A stretch of DNA of 64,000 bases, from assembly GCA_900540935.1 (NCBI GenBank), contig UQHW01000003.1, positions 45,082 through 109,081 on the forward strand, given 5' to 3'. Position numbers and translations under genes: made by a program. The notes beneath the pieces are model-generated. The model saw only the letters and a list, made by a program, of their open reading frames with translations, was not told where the DNA came from and did not search any database. Positions 55,175 to 64,000 of the stretch are shown here, piece by piece; the first letter of the stretch is position 1, and the number at the start of each line of letters is the position of its first letter. The DNA is from an uncultured Collinsella sp. (GTDB taxonomy: Bacteria; Actinomycetota; Coriobacteriia; Coriobacteriales; Coriobacteriaceae).

Positions 55175-55316
55175 GGAGCCCCGCCGTCGGGCGGCAGACA
55201 TATAAGGTCGATCGCGAGTTCCGCACGAGCCGGAGAGCACTTAATGTGCTCTCCGTGCGAGTCAGGACTGTCCGAGCAGGCGACCTTATATGTCTGCCGC
55301 CCGACGGCGGGGCTCC
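55175..55316 (-). ncRNA. Long-arm structured element (candidate 3'-UTR RNA), member 2
   Basis: Outer arms 55175-55210 and 55281-55316 are perfect 36-base reverse complements (GGAGCCCCGCCGTCGG start). On the minus strand the 70-base spacer reads CGGACAGTCCTG, then a hairpin GAGAGCAC, loop ATTAA, GTGCTCTC, then CGTGCGGAACTC. The same core, at 11 of 12 and 12 of 12 bases, surrounds the hairpin in the element after gatB. Three hairpin pairs differ by compensatory change. It lies 17 bases after the UPF0210 gene's stop, on the same strand. Confidence 0.6.
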
Positions 55317-55332
55317 TCGCCCGAACCCTCAG

Positions 55333-56697
55333 CTAGTTCTTCAGCGAGTTCAGCGGTGCCGGGAAGCGTCCGCCACGGTGGGCAAGCACGGTGCCGGCGT
55401 TGGGGTTCACCGGCATGATGGGTGCACGGCCAAACAGGCCGCCGTACTCGACGCAGTCGCCCACGCCCTTGCCGATGGCGGGAATCACGCGGACGGCCGT
55501 GGTCTTGTTGTTGATGACGCCGATGGCCATCTCGTCTGCGATGATGCCGGCGATGGTCTCGACCGGGGTGTCGCCGGGGATGGCGATCATGTCCAGGCCG
55601 ACGGAGCACACGCAGGTCATGGCCTCGAGCTTCTCGAGCGAAAGCGCACCGGCCTCGACGGCGGCGATCATACCGGCGTCCTCGGACACGGGGATGAAGG
55701 CGCCCGAGAGGCCGCCCACGCTGGAGCTGGCCATGACGCCGCCCTTCTTGACGGCATCGTTGAGCATGGCGAGCGCGCAGGTCGTGCCGGGGCCACCGCA
55801 GGTGCCCACGCCGATGATCTCGAGGATGCGGGCAACGGAGTCGCCGATGGCAGGCGTGGGAGCCAGCGACAGGTCGACAATGCCCTTCTCGACACCCAGA
55901 CGATGGGCGGCCTCGCGGCTCATGAGCTCGCCGGCGCGGGTGATCTTAAAGGCGGTCTGCTTGATCTTCTCGGCAACCTCCATCATCGATGCGGAGTCGG
56001 GCAGCGTCTCCAGGGCTGCGGCCATAACGCCGGGGCCCGAGACGCCTACGTTGATGACGGCGTCGGCCTCGCCACCGCCGTGGACGGCGCCCGCCATAAA
56101 CGGGGAGTCCTCGACCATGTTGGCAAAGCAGACAAACTTGGAGGCGCCGACGGAGTCCTGGTCGGCCGTGAGCTTGGCGGCATCGATGATGGTCTGGGCG
56201 GCCATGAGCACGGCATCCATGTTGATACCGGCGCGCAGGCTGGCGACGTTGACGCTGGAGCAGACGCGGCTCGTGGTAGCGAGCGCCTGAGGGATGGACT
56301 GGATGACGCGGCGGTCGGCGTCGCCGATGCCCTTCTGGACGAGTGCGGAGAAGCCGCCCAGGTAATCGATGCCGAGCGTCTCGGCCGCGCGGTCGAGGGC
56401 ATACGCGATGGGGGTGAGGTCCTCATCCTTGCAGCACGCGGCGATCTGCGCCACCGGGGTGACGGAAACGCGCTTGTTGACGATGGGGATACCGTACTCG
56501 CGCTCGAGGTTCTCGGCGGTCTCGACCAGATGCTCAGCCGTGTGCGTCACGTGGTCGTAGATCTTCGTGCACATGCGGTCGAGGTTCTCGTCGCCGCAAC
56601 CCATGAGCGAAACACCCATGGTGATGGTCCTGATGTCGAGGTTCTGCTCCTCAACCATGCCGCGGGTTTCCGCGATTTCTGCGGGCGTGATCGCCAT
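55333..56697 (-). CDS. PFL-family/UPF0210 protein
   Basis: A 454-residue member of the UPF0210 (DUF711) family, structurally related to glycyl-radical enzyme folds but of unsettled function. Recognised from [17 protein letters not shown] at the N-terminus, the [19 protein letters not shown] region, [20 protein letters not shown] and [26 protein letters not shown] at 56697 is chosen: AGGAG is just upstream and [22 protein letters not shown] begins the family consensus. The usual UPF0237 (ACT-domain) partner is not adjacent here. Confidence 0.9.
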   Translation of the reverse strand: MAITPAEIAETRGMVEEQNLDIRTITMGVSLMGCGDENLDRMCTKIYDHVTHTAEHLVETAENLEREYGIPIVNKRVSVTPVAQIAACCKDEDLTPIAYALDRAAETLGIDYLGGFSALVQKGIGDADRRVIQSIPQALATTSRVCSSVNVASLRAGINMDAVLMAAQTIIDAAKLTADQDSVGASKFVCFANMVEDSPFMAGAVHGGGEADAVINVGVSGPGVMAAALETLPDSASMMEVAEKIKQTAFKITRAGELMSREAAHRLGVEKGIVDLSLAPTPAIGDSVARILEIIGVGTCGGPGTTCALAMLNDAVKKGGVMASSSVGGLSGAFIPVSEDAGMIAAVEAGALSLEKLEAMTCVCSVGLDMIAIPGDTPVETIAGIIADEMAIGVINNKTTAVRVIPAIGKGVGDCVEYGGLFGRAPIMPVNPNAGTVLAHRGGRFPAPLNSLKN

Positions 56698-56805
56698 CCT
56701 TGCGCTCCTATCTGCCAAAACGAGCATAGTCTTATCTATTCTAACGTGCCGCACGTGCCAAGTGGCGCATGCGGCACGTTTTGGTGCTCGGTTGTTTCCG
56801 TTGTG

Positions 56806-59364
56806 TTACTGCCCAAAGACCTCTTCGGCAATACGAGCGCTTTCGGCGGCGTCCTTGGCGTAGTAGTCCGCGCCGATCTGCTTGGCGTATTCGGGGGTGA
56901 GTACGGCGCCGCCTACGATGATCTTGACGCCCGGAACCTCGGCATGGAGCAACTTGATGGTCTCTTCCATGGCGACGACCGTGGTAGTCATAAGCGCCGA
57001 GAGGCCGACGAGTTTGATATCGCGCTCCTTGACGGTCTTGAGTACCTCCTGCGGATCGACGTCGCGGCCCAGGTCAAAGACGGTATAGCCGTAGTTGTCG
57101 AGCAGCATCTTGACGATGTTCTTGCCAATGTCGTGGATGTCGCCCTTGACGGTGGCCACGCAGATCTTGCCCTTGTCGGCGATCTCGCCGGCGGGCATCA
57201 GGCGTTTGATGGTGTCGAAGCCCACACGCGCTGCCTCGGCCGAGGCCATAAGCTGCGGCAAGAAGAACTTGCCCTGGTCAAAGAGAACGCCAACCTCGTC
57301 GAGGGCGGGGATAAAGTGATTGTTGATGAGGTCCATGGCGTCGTGGTCTGCCAGCAGACGCTCGGTCTCGGCAGCGATCTCGCCTTTGCGGCCCGAGACG
57401 ACCATGCGACGAATCGGGTCGTCGTTGCCGTCGGTGCCGGCGGTGCCCGCGGCAGGCGCGGCATCACTCGATGCGGCCTGAGCTGCTGCCGGGTTTGCGG
57501 CGATCTTATACGGATCGGTCCAACCGGCGTAGCGCTCGATGTATCCGGTCGAGCCCTCGTCCTCAACGCTCAGGACGCGATAACTGTAGACGGTATCCAT
57601 AAAGCGCTTGGAGCCCGGGTTCATGATGGGGGCGTCCAGACCCGCGCCAAAAGCGGCAGCCAAAAAGACCGAGCCCAGCAGCGGGCGGGCAGGCAGGCCA
57701 AAGCTGATGTTCGACACGCCGAGCGCGCATTTGACGCCCAGACGCTCCTTGCACAGGGACATGGCGCGTAGGATCTGCTCGGCCTGGCGTTGATTGGTCG
57801 AGGCGGTCATGACCAGGCAGTCGATGAGGATGCGGTCCGGTCCGATGCCGTAACGGGCGGCCTCGGCCACGATGTGCTCGGCGATGGCGAAGCGAGCCTC
57901 GGCGGAGTCGGGGATGCCGCCTTCGTCGAGCGTAAGGCCGACAACGTTGGTGCCGTAGTGGGCGACCAGCGGGAAGATCTCGTCCATGATCTGCTGCTTG
58001 CCATTGACCGAGTTGATGATGGGCTTGCCGGCGTAGCGGCGCACGGCGGCCTCGACGGCTGCGGGGTCGGTGGAGTCGATCTGCAGCGGCAGCAGCGTGG
58101 ACCCCTGGAGCTGTTCGGTCGCCTGTTGGATGATCTTGACCTCGTCGATCTCGGGCAGGCCCACGTTGACGTCCAGAATGTCGGCGCCCTGTTCCTGCTG
58201 GCTGATGCCCTGGCTCACAACGTAGTCCAGGTCGCCGTCGCGCAGGGCCTGCTGCAGGCGCTTTTTGCCGGTGGGGTTGATGCGCTCGCCGATGACGGCG
58301 ATCTTGTGGCCGTCGCAGGGAAGGTCCACGACCGTTTGGGCGCTCGTGACCGACATACTGGGCTTGCGGTGGCGCGGGCTGGGCGTGTGGTTATCGATAA
58401 GCGTGCGCAAGGCCGCCATGTGCGCCGGCGTGGTGCCGCAGCAACCGCCCACGACGCTCACGCCGTCGGCGATCATGCCGGCGACGGCCTCGGCGTATTC
58501 GGGGGCTTGGATATCAAAGACGGTGTTGCCGTCGTCGTCCACATGGGGGAGTCCTGCATTGGCCTGCACCATAACAGGCTTGTCGGTAACGGTGAGCATA
58601 CGTGCGGCGAGTCCCCGGAGCTCGGCCGGTCCTTGGCTGCAGTTGATGCCCAAAACGTCGGCGCCGATGGCGTCAAGCGTGATGGCGGCGACCTCGGGAC
58701 TCGTTCCCAGGAAGGTGCGACCGTCTTCCTCGAAGGTCATGGTGGCAAAGACGGGCAGGTCGGAGTTCTCGCGGCAGGCGAGGACCGCCGCCTTGATCTC
58801 GGCCAGGTCGGTCATAGTCTCGATAATAAAGAGGTCCACACCCGCGGCGACGCCTGCGCGCACTTCCTCGGCAAAGAGGTCGTAGGCCTCGTCAAAGCTG
58901 AGGGTACCCAAGGGGCGAAGCAACGCGCCGATGGGGCCGATGTCACCGGCGACGTAGCGGGCGCCGGCCTCGCGGGCACAGGCGGCAGCGGCGGCAAAGA
59001 CGTCTGCCACGGTGGCGGCGCCGTCGAGCTTGTGGGCGTTGGCGCCAAAGGTGTTGGCGGTGATCACGTCACAGCCAGCCTCGACGTACTGACGCTGGAT
59101 ATCAGTGATAACCTGGGGTTCCTCAAAGTTGAGCAGCTCGGGCAGGGCGCCTGCCTTCATGCCGGCGGCCTGCAACATGGTGCCCATGCCGCCGTCGAAC
59201 AGCAGGTGTCCCGTGCCCTCGATGGCGGCACGCAGGCGGTCATCCTTAATGCGAAGGTCGTCGATCGTGCGCGTCTTGTATGCAGCGCCATTACGGCGTG
59301 CGGCATCAACGGGTGCCGCCAGCGCGGCGCCGTCCAGATCATGAGTGATAAGCGGAGTAAACAT
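56806..59364 (-). CDS. metH: Cobalamin-dependent methionine synthase, lacking the activation domain
   Basis: Transfers a methyl group from methyltetrahydrofolate to homocysteine through cobalamin. The 852-residue protein has a homocysteine-binding domain (about 35-330, with the zinc ligands in GINCSQGP and GGCCGTTPAHM), a pterin-binding domain (about 355-610, GERINPTGKK), a helical cap and a B12-binding domain (DIHDIGKN with the axial-ligand His). The C-terminal reactivation domain of E. coli MetH is absent. That function is provided by the next upstream gene, 9 bp away. ATG 59364 has AGGAG upstream. Last gene of the metF operon. Confidence 0.94.
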   Translation of the reverse strand: MFTPLITHDLDGAALAAPVDAARRNGAAYKTRTIDDLRIKDDRLRAAIEGTGHLLFDGGMGTMLQAAGMKAGALPELLNFEEPQVITDIQRQYVEAGCDVITANTFGANAHKLDGAATVADVFAAAAACAREAGARYVAGDIGPIGALLRPLGTLSFDEAYDLFAEEVRAGVAAGVDLFIIETMTDLAEIKAAVLACRENSDLPVFATMTFEEDGRTFLGTSPEVAAITLDAIGADVLGINCSQGPAELRGLAARMLTVTDKPVMVQANAGLPHVDDDGNTVFDIQAPEYAEAVAGMIADGVSVVGGCCGTTPAHMAALRTLIDNHTPSPRHRKPSMSVTSAQTVVDLPCDGHKIAVIGERINPTGKKRLQQALRDGDLDYVVSQGISQQEQGADILDVNVGLPEIDEVKIIQQATEQLQGSTLLPLQIDSTDPAAVEAAVRRYAGKPIINSVNGKQQIMDEIFPLVAHYGTNVVGLTLDEGGIPDSAEARFAIAEHIVAEAARYGIGPDRILIDCLVMTASTNQRQAEQILRAMSLCKERLGVKCALGVSNISFGLPARPLLGSVFLAAAFGAGLDAPIMNPGSKRFMDTVYSYRVLSVEDEGSTGYIERYAGWTDPYKIAANPAAAQAASSDAAPAAGTAGTDGNDDPIRRMVVSGRKGEIAAETERLLADHDAMDLINNHFIPALDEVGVLFDQGKFFLPQLMASAEAARVGFDTIKRLMPAGEIADKGKICVATVKGDIHDIGKNIVKMLLDNYGYTVFDLGRDVDPQEVLKTVKERDIKLVGLSALMTTTVVAMEETIKLLHAEVPGVKIIVGGAVLTPEYAKQIGADYYAKDAAESARIAEEVFGQ

Positions 59365-59373
59365 CGATGGCTC

Positions 59374-60162
59374 CTAATGGCTGGAATAGCAGGTGGTGTG
59401 GGCGGCGCGGAAGCGGCAGTGCTCGCGCATGCGGCAGATATTGCAGGCGGGGCTGCTCTGGGCGTCGTGGACTTCGCCGTCGAACAGACCAATCACAGCG
59501 GTCACGCTCTTAGTGGGCATGAGCAGGCTGGTGGGGGTGACGGTAAGTCCAATGAGGCGCGTGGCATTGAGTGCATCCACGATCGAGCGCTGGGCAGAGA
59601 GCGGGCAGTCGCCATAGCCGGGACTGAAGCGCCAGTTGCCGGCGAGCCCGTGTGCAGCGGCTGCAGCCTTGACCTGCTGGTCCATCTGCTCGACGGCGGC
59701 CTCCACATAGGCAGAGCATGCGGCGTCGAGCACGGCGCCTTCCAGGGGTTGCTGGGCTCCCGTGGTGCGCAGACGGCGTTCGGCAGACATCCCGAGGGTG
59801 CAGGCCATGAGCGCCGCCAGGCGGGCGTCTTTGAGATGTCGATAGATATCACGACCCCGCAGCTCAACATTGGTGCCAACCAAGCGGATGCAGGGCTCGC
59901 CCTGCTCGTCGACGCCCGTGGCATCGACGGCAAACACGCGTCGCACGCCGCGGGGCTCGATATCCAGCTCTAGGCGCTCGACTACAAGCTCAATTCGTCG
60001 TGACAGCTCGGGCTCAATCTGCTGGCCGCCGTAGCCCAGATACCGCAGCATCTCGGCACGGTCGACACGAGGGCGGTGGGCAGCGTCGATACGGTAAAGC
60101 GCCGGCGACGCAAGGTCGGCCGGCACTTCAACAACGGTTGTATCGACGTGCGGTTTTTCCAT
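59374..60162 (-). CDS. Stand-alone methionine synthase activation-domain protein
   Basis: A 262-residue protein that matches the C-terminal activation domain of MetH: RFSPGYGDCPLSAQ is the SAM-binding motif, followed by LTPTSLLMPTKSVTAVIG-type residues. A Cys-rich tail (ACNICRMREHCRFR) is present, which could bind a metal cluster or zinc. It is expected to reductively methylate inactivated cobalamin on the truncated MetH. Its ATG overlaps the metF stop by one base (TAATG). Confidence 0.88.
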   Translation of the reverse strand: MEKPHVDTTVVEVPADLASPALYRIDAAHRPRVDRAEMLRYLGYGGQQIEPELSRRIELVVERLELDIEPRGVRRVFAVDATGVDEQGEPCIRLVGTNVELRGRDIYRHLKDARLAALMACTLGMSAERRLRTTGAQQPLEGAVLDAACSAYVEAAVEQMDQQVKAAAAAHGLAGNWRFSPGYGDCPLSAQRSIVDALNATRLIGLTVTPTSLLMPTKSVTAVIGLFDGEVHDAQSSPACNICRMREHCRFRAAHTTCYSSH

Positions 60163-61034
60163 TACCCCAGGCGCTCCATAATGGTCGCGGCGATTGCAGG
60201 ACGGTTCATAGTGTACAGGTGCAGACCGTCGGCACCGTGCTCCTTAAGGTCGCAAAGCTGACGAGCAGCATAATCTACACCGGCTGCCTGCAGGCTCTCG
60301 GGGTCGTTCTCGTACTTGGCGAGAATCTTGATGACGGGGGAGGGTAGCGATGCGCCGCACATAAAGACCATGCGGCTGATTTGCGACTTGCCCATAAACG
60401 GCATGATGCCCGCGGTGATGGGCACGGTGATGCCGGCTTTGTCGGCAAGCTCGCGGAAGCGATAGAAGCACTCGTTATCAAAGAAGAGCTGTGTCACAAA
60501 GAAGCTCGCGCCGGCGTCTTGCTTTTGCTTGAGGTGCTCGACCGAGAGGTTGAGATCCTCGCAGGCAATGTGGCCCTCGGGGTAGGCCGCGGCGCCCACG
60601 CAAAAGCCGGCGTCGACGAGCTCGGGGATGAGGTCACGGGCGTAGGCGTAGTCAGAGGCGGGCTTGTCGTCCTCAGTCGCGCCAGCGGGAAGATCACCAC
60701 GCAGGGCCAGGATGTTTTCAACGCCGGCGGTGCGATACTCGTCGATCTTGGCGGCGATATCGGCGCGCGAGCGGCCCACACAGGTAAGGTGTGCCACCGA
60801 GGGTGTATCGAATTCGCTCGTAATCATATGTGCGATGGGGGCGGTGGTGGCGCCGTTGCCCGAGCCGCCGGCAGAGCAGGTGACCGAGACAAAGCTCGGC
60901 GAAAGCTTGCACAGATTTCCTGCCACTTCGCGAGCCGTGTCGAGGGTAAGCTCGCCCTTGGGCGGGAACATCTCAAACGAAACGGGTGCGGTGCCCTGGG
61001 ATGCTGCCTGCTTAAAAACCTCGTCGACGCGCAT
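60162..61034 (-). CDS. metF: 5,10-methylenetetrahydrofolate reductase
   Basis: Supplies 5-methyl-THF for MetH. The 290-residue TIM-barrel flavoprotein shows SFEMFPPKGE at the N-terminus with the catalytic Glu, SVTCSAGGSGNGATT and HLTCVGRSR, then LALRGDLP and ITAGIMPFM. ATG at 61034 has AAGGAG upstream; in-frame codons further upstream are not supported. First gene of the metF / activation-protein / metH operon. Confidence 0.95.
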   Translation of the reverse strand: MRVDEVFKQAASQGTAPVSFEMFPPKGELTLDTAREVAGNLCKLSPSFVSVTCSAGGSGNGATTAPIAHMITSEFDTPSVAHLTCVGRSRADIAAKIDEYRTAGVENILALRGDLPAGATEDDKPASDYAYARDLIPELVDAGFCVGAAAYPEGHIACEDLNLSVEHLKQKQDAGASFFVTQLFFDNECFYRFRELADKAGITVPITAGIMPFMGKSQISRMVFMCGASLPSPVIKILAKYENDPESLQAAGVDYAARQLCDLKEHGADGLHLYTMNRPAIAATIMERLG

Positions 61035-61173
61035 ATCGTGCTCCTTTAGATACGCAATAGTGTGATGTGTTTTAAGGATTCTACAGCACCACTGTGTCAC
61101 GGTGGAGTTTCACTCGCTATTTGGGGATACCAATCGAAAATGCTTTGCTATCGGCATTTCCTATAACAGAGCG

Positions 61174-61249
61174 GTCAATCTAGGATGGGGCTATATTGAA
61201 TGGTATTTGATGCGAAATACCAGTTAATAGAGCCCCATCCCAAATTGAC
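61174..61249. repeat. Hairpin repeat sharing the GTCAATTTGGGAYGGGGCTA motif with 44883-45027
   Basis: Arms 61174-61208 and 61215-61249 (35 bases) match with about five differences around a six-base loop. The right arm's reverse complement carries AGTCAATTTGGGATGGGG, almost identical to the 44883 arm. It lies between the divergent metF and glutamine synthetase genes. Confidence 0.65.
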
Positions 61250-61344
61250 TACCCTTAAACTATGGGGAGAGGTCTGCAATTTATACAGTTGATTGGCCAT
61301 TAAGGGCGGCAGCGCCGCTGTGATGCGGTAACCTCATTGATTGG

Positions 61345-61380
61345 TTTCGCGACAGCAACATAACGGTAATGTCGCGGAAA
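61345..61380 (+). promoter_or_regulatory. Leader hairpin upstream of glutamine synthetase
   Basis: TTTCGCGACA (61345-61354) pairs with TGTCGCGGAAA (61370-61380) with one bulged G, 80 bases before the start codon. Possibly regulatory; no known riboswitch recognised. Confidence 0.35.
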
Positions 61381-61460
61381 CACGGCGAGCCTAAGCTATG
61401 ACTCGTTCGTTAGTAATCAACACCGCTTCTCACGCGGTGCCGATACGAAGGGAGTTCCGT

Positions 61461-63548
61461 ATGGCCGATCTTACTGACCGCTTCGGGACCATGGTGTTCT
61501 CTGAGGAAGTCATGAAGGACTACCTCCCCAAGGACATTTGGAAGCGCCTTGCTGCAACCCTCGAGGACGGTGAGCCGCTCGACCTGGATGTGGCCAACGC
61601 CGTTGCCCACGCCATGAAGGTCTGGGCCATCTCCAAGGGCGCGACGCACTACGCGCACTGGTTCCAGCCGCTTTCGGGCATTACTTCCGAGAAGCACGAC
61701 AGCTTCCTCGAGCCCAACCACGACGGCACCGCCATTACCAAGTTTACGGGCAAGAACCTCATCCAGGGCGAGCCGGATGCCTCCAGCTTCCCCAACGGCG
61801 GCCTGCGCGCCACCTTCGAGGCCCGTGGCTACACCGCTTGGGATCCTACCAGCCCCGCCTTCATTAAGGACGATGTCCTGTGCATCCCCACGGCCTTCTG
61901 CTCCTACACGGGCGAGGCCCTGGACAAGAAGACCCCGCTGCTGCGCTCCATGACCGCGCTCTCGCGTGAGTCCAAGCGCGTTTTGGCGCTGTTTGGTAAG
62001 ACCCCCAAGAAGGTCGTTCCTTCCGTGGGCGATGAGCAGGAGTACTTCCTGATCAAGAAGGACGCTTACCGCAAGCGCAGGGACCTGGTCATCACCGGCC
62101 GCACCCTCTTTGGCGCTGCCCCCTGCAAGGGCCAGGAGCTCGAGGAGCACTACTTTGGCGCTATCCGCCCTACCGTCTCGGCCTATATGAAGGACCTGGA
62201 CGATGAACTGTGGGCGCTTGGCATTCCCGCCAAGACCAAGCACAACGAGGTCGCTCCCTGCCAGCATGAGCTCGCCCCTGTCTATGGCGAGGTCAACGAG
62301 GCCATCGACCAGAACCTGGTCATGATGGAGAAGATGAAGCTCATCGCCTCCCGTCACGACTTGGTCTGCCTGCTGCACGAGAAGCCCTTCGAGGGCATCA
62401 ACGGTTCGGGCAAGCACAACAACTGGTCGCTTGGCACCGAGTCCGAGAATCTGCTCGATCCGGGCGACACTCCGCTCGACAACCTGCAGTTCATCGTCTT
62501 CCTCACCGCGGTGATCGAGGCCGTCGATAACTATCAGGAGCTCCTGCGTGCCTCCGTTGCCTCGGCCGGCAACGACCATCGTCTGGGCGCCAACGAGGCT
62601 CCTCCGGCGATTATGTCCATCTTCCTGGGCGACCAGCTTACCGAGGTCGTCGAGAAGATCATCGATGGCAAGGCTTCCGTCCATGCCACGCGCGGCGTGC
62701 TCGACCTGGGCGCCGATACCCTGCCCAAGCTGATGCAGGACAACACCGACCGCAACCGCACCTCCCCGTTTGCCTTCACCGGCAATAAGTTCGAGTTCCG
62801 TGCCTGCGGCTCCGAGCAGAACGTCTCCGACTCCAACCTGGTGCTCGATGCCGCCGTGGCCAAGTCGCTCAAGTCCTTCGCCGACGCGCTTGAGGGTACG
62901 CCCGAGGATGAGTTCCAGGACGCCGCGCTCGAGTACTGCAAGAAGGTCCTGACCGACCACCAGCGCATCCTGTTCTCCGGTGACGGCTACTCCGACGAGT
63001 GGCCCGTTGAGGCCGAGAAGCGTGGTCTTGCCAACAACAAGACCACGGCCGACGCCCTGCCCGCCTTTGTTTCCGAAAAGGCTATCGCGCTCTTTGAGGA
63101 GACGGGTGTCCTGACCAAGGCCGAGGCTCAGTGCCGCTACGACTGCAAGCTCGAGAAGTACAACAAGCTCATGAACATCGAGGCTACCACGATGGTTCGC
63201 GAGGCGCGTCGTACCTATCGCCCGGTCATTACCGCCTATGCCACCAAGGTCGCTAAGGGCCTTGAGACTATTCGTGCCGCCGGCGCCGAGGCCGCCATGC
63301 AGTGTGAGCAGAACACGCTCAACAAGCTCTGCAACGGCATCACCACCATCAACGACTCCATCAAGGCGCTTGACGCCGTGCATCAGAAGGCTGAGGCCCT
63401 CGATGGCCAGGAGCAGGCCAACGTGTACGCGCACGAGGTCGTTCCCGCTATGGATGCGCTGCGTGCCGCCGTGGACGCCATGGAGGAGATCGTGGCAGCC
63501 GACTACTGGCCGGTCCCGACCTACGACGACATCCTGTTCTACGTGTAG
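61461..63548 (+). CDS. glnN: Type III glutamine synthetase
   Basis: ATP-dependent amidation of glutamate. At 695 residues it is of the GS-III class (about 700), longer than GS-I. Visible motifs: [10 protein letters not shown] (the metal and substrate acids), [31 protein letters not shown] (with the latch-like Asn-rich loop), and GAFNEAPPAI-like [11 protein letters not shown], with the catalytic [11 protein letters not shown] 61461 has GAAGGGAG upstream; an in-frame ATG at 61398 is not preferred. Strong terminator after the gene. Confidence 0.95.
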   Translation: MADLTDRFGTMVFSEEVMKDYLPKDIWKRLAATLEDGEPLDLDVANAVAHAMKVWAISKGATHYAHWFQPLSGITSEKHDSFLEPNHDGTAITKFTGKNLIQGEPDASSFPNGGLRATFEARGYTAWDPTSPAFIKDDVLCIPTAFCSYTGEALDKKTPLLRSMTALSRESKRVLALFGKTPKKVVPSVGDEQEYFLIKKDAYRKRRDLVITGRTLFGAAPCKGQELEEHYFGAIRPTVSAYMKDLDDELWALGIPAKTKHNEVAPCQHELAPVYGEVNEAIDQNLVMMEKMKLIASRHDLVCLLHEKPFEGINGSGKHNNWSLGTESENLLDPGDTPLDNLQFIVFLTAVIEAVDNYQELLRASVASAGNDHRLGANEAPPAIMSIFLGDQLTEVVEKIIDGKASVHATRGVLDLGADTLPKLMQDNTDRNRTSPFAFTGNKFEFRACGSEQNVSDSNLVLDAAVAKSLKSFADALEGTPEDEFQDAALEYCKKVLTDHQRILFSGDGYSDEWPVEAEKRGLANNKTTADALPAFVSEKAIALFEETGVLTKAEAQCRYDCKLEKYNKLMNIEATTMVREARRTYRPVITAYATKVAKGLETIRAAGAEAAMQCEQNTLNKLCNGITTINDSIKALDAVHQKAEALDGQEQANVYAHEVVPAMDALRAAVDAMEEIVAADYWPVPTYDDILFYV

Positions 63549-63579
63549 GGCGTAACTGACATATCGTCACGGTATTGAG

Positions 63580-63611
63580 CCGGGGTCCGCATCATGCGGG
63601 CCCCGGTTTTT
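63580..63611 (+). terminator. Terminator of the glutamine synthetase gene
   Basis: CCGGGGTCCGCA (63580-63591) pairs with TGCGGGCCCCGG (63595-63606, one G-U), followed by TTTTT. Confidence 0.9.
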
Positions 63612-63663
63612 GTTTGCGAAGGGCGCTTTGAAGCCCGTTTTGCTACCGATTTGCCTAGGTATA

Positions 63664-63897
63664 AAGGGCTATGGGCAAAAAACGTCAAATATGAGTACTG
63701 TCACAAGTCCTGTAGCATTATCTTTTTGCAAAATATGCAGTGTTACACAACATATGTCCAAGTACTTAGCCGATAAACGTCTGCAATTCTTCCACCTTAG
63801 GACCCCTGGCGTCTAAATCGCCTTCAGATGGCATGAAATCGCTGTTACTAAATTGGTAACAGTACTCATATTTGCTATTTTTTGCCCACGGGCCCTT
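63664..63897. repeat. 234-bp long-arm inverted repeat at the window end
   Basis: Arms 63664-63701 and 63859-63897 share GGGCAAAAAA, CAAATATGAGTACTGT and the AAGGGC/GCCCTT end, with about six differences and one gap. The 157-bp spacer holds no gene. The window's last 103 bases show no feature. Confidence 0.65.
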
Positions 63898-64000
63898 GGA
63901 TGACAGTGTGATTTAAGGTCGCGCGCGCAGACGTGGTGTAAGAGTGTCCTGAGGTCCGTCGCTGCAAGTCCCGATGTTACTCCTTCTTGAGGCCGTGCTT

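Noticed and set aside
55168..57771. 867-codon plus-strand frame over UPF0210 and metH
   Set aside because: Antisense to two clear genes; composition is typical of shadow frames.
61035..61173. Cobalamin or SAM riboswitch before the metF operon
   Set aside because: No B12-box or SAM-type conserved segments were visible on the minus strand.
61410..63434. 674-codon minus-strand frame over glutamine synthetase
   Set aside because: Antisense shadow of a highly conserved gene.

Overview
The window reads as a chromosome segment from a high-GC Gram-positive gut actinobacterium of class Coriobacteriia, most likely Collinsella or a close relative. This rests on recognition of gene content and style: about 60% GC, LPxTG-type pilins with a class C sortase, a type III glutamine synthetase, SARP-like STAND regulators, DUF6110 beside a P-type ATPase, and many intergenic palindromes. 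No database search was possible. No prophage, insertion-sequence transposase, CRISPR array or rRNA was seen. The only RNA gene found is tmRNA.

Layout. 1-4000: 3' part of an HtrA protease, then ligA. 4030-8000 (minus strand): an AT-richer pair (Tat-exported papain-like protein and lipoprotein), then a MATE efflux gene followed by its MerR-type regulator, which is frameshifted. 8230-11900: heterodimeric ABC exporter. 12118-13155: a hypothetical protein with a nuclease-like C-terminus, bracketed by two copies of a palindromic repeat. 13389-15756: moaA and a moaC-mobB fusion. 16087-18417: MFS transporter and HAD phosphatase. 18924-29626: a pilus locus of three surface proteins (the first interrupted at a G7 tract) and a class C sortase, with a duplicated small-protein region and a nucleotidyltransferase toxin-antitoxin-like pair between them. 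29953-33454: gatCAB. 33459-35210: a cluster of palindromes, then a DUF4143 ATPase. 35275-39978: an AraC regulator divergent from a YbtPQ/IrtAB-type ABC pair. 40123-42462: DUF6110 protein and an atypical metal P-type ATPase. 42605-43470: RelB/PIN toxin-antitoxin pair. 44203-44566: tmRNA. 45239-50147: patatin, rplM-rpsI, glmM, PTS EIIA and nagB. 50595-53594: large STAND/SARP-like regulator. 53664-56697 (minus): YhbY, a methyltransferase and a UPF0210 protein. 56806-61034 (minus): a metF / methionine-synthase-activation / metH operon. 61461-63548: type III glutamine synthetase.

Working together. metF, the separate activation protein and the truncated metH form one methionine-synthase system. glmM and nagB both act on amino-sugar phosphates. 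The three sorting-signal proteins and the sortase form a pilus assembly unit.

The most unusual layer is intergenic. Many long-armed inverted repeats are present and fall into several families. Two of them (33459-33599 plus strand; 55175-55316 minus strand) share conserved core sequences while both their outer arms and inner hairpin differ with pairing kept. Both sit directly 3' of a gene in the same orientation, so they are good candidates for an undescribed structured 3'-UTR RNA or a structured mobile element. A second family of about 60 bp palindromes occurs four times, a third family occurs at 44883 and 61174, and single-copy long inverted repeats lie at 1457, 33752 and 63664.
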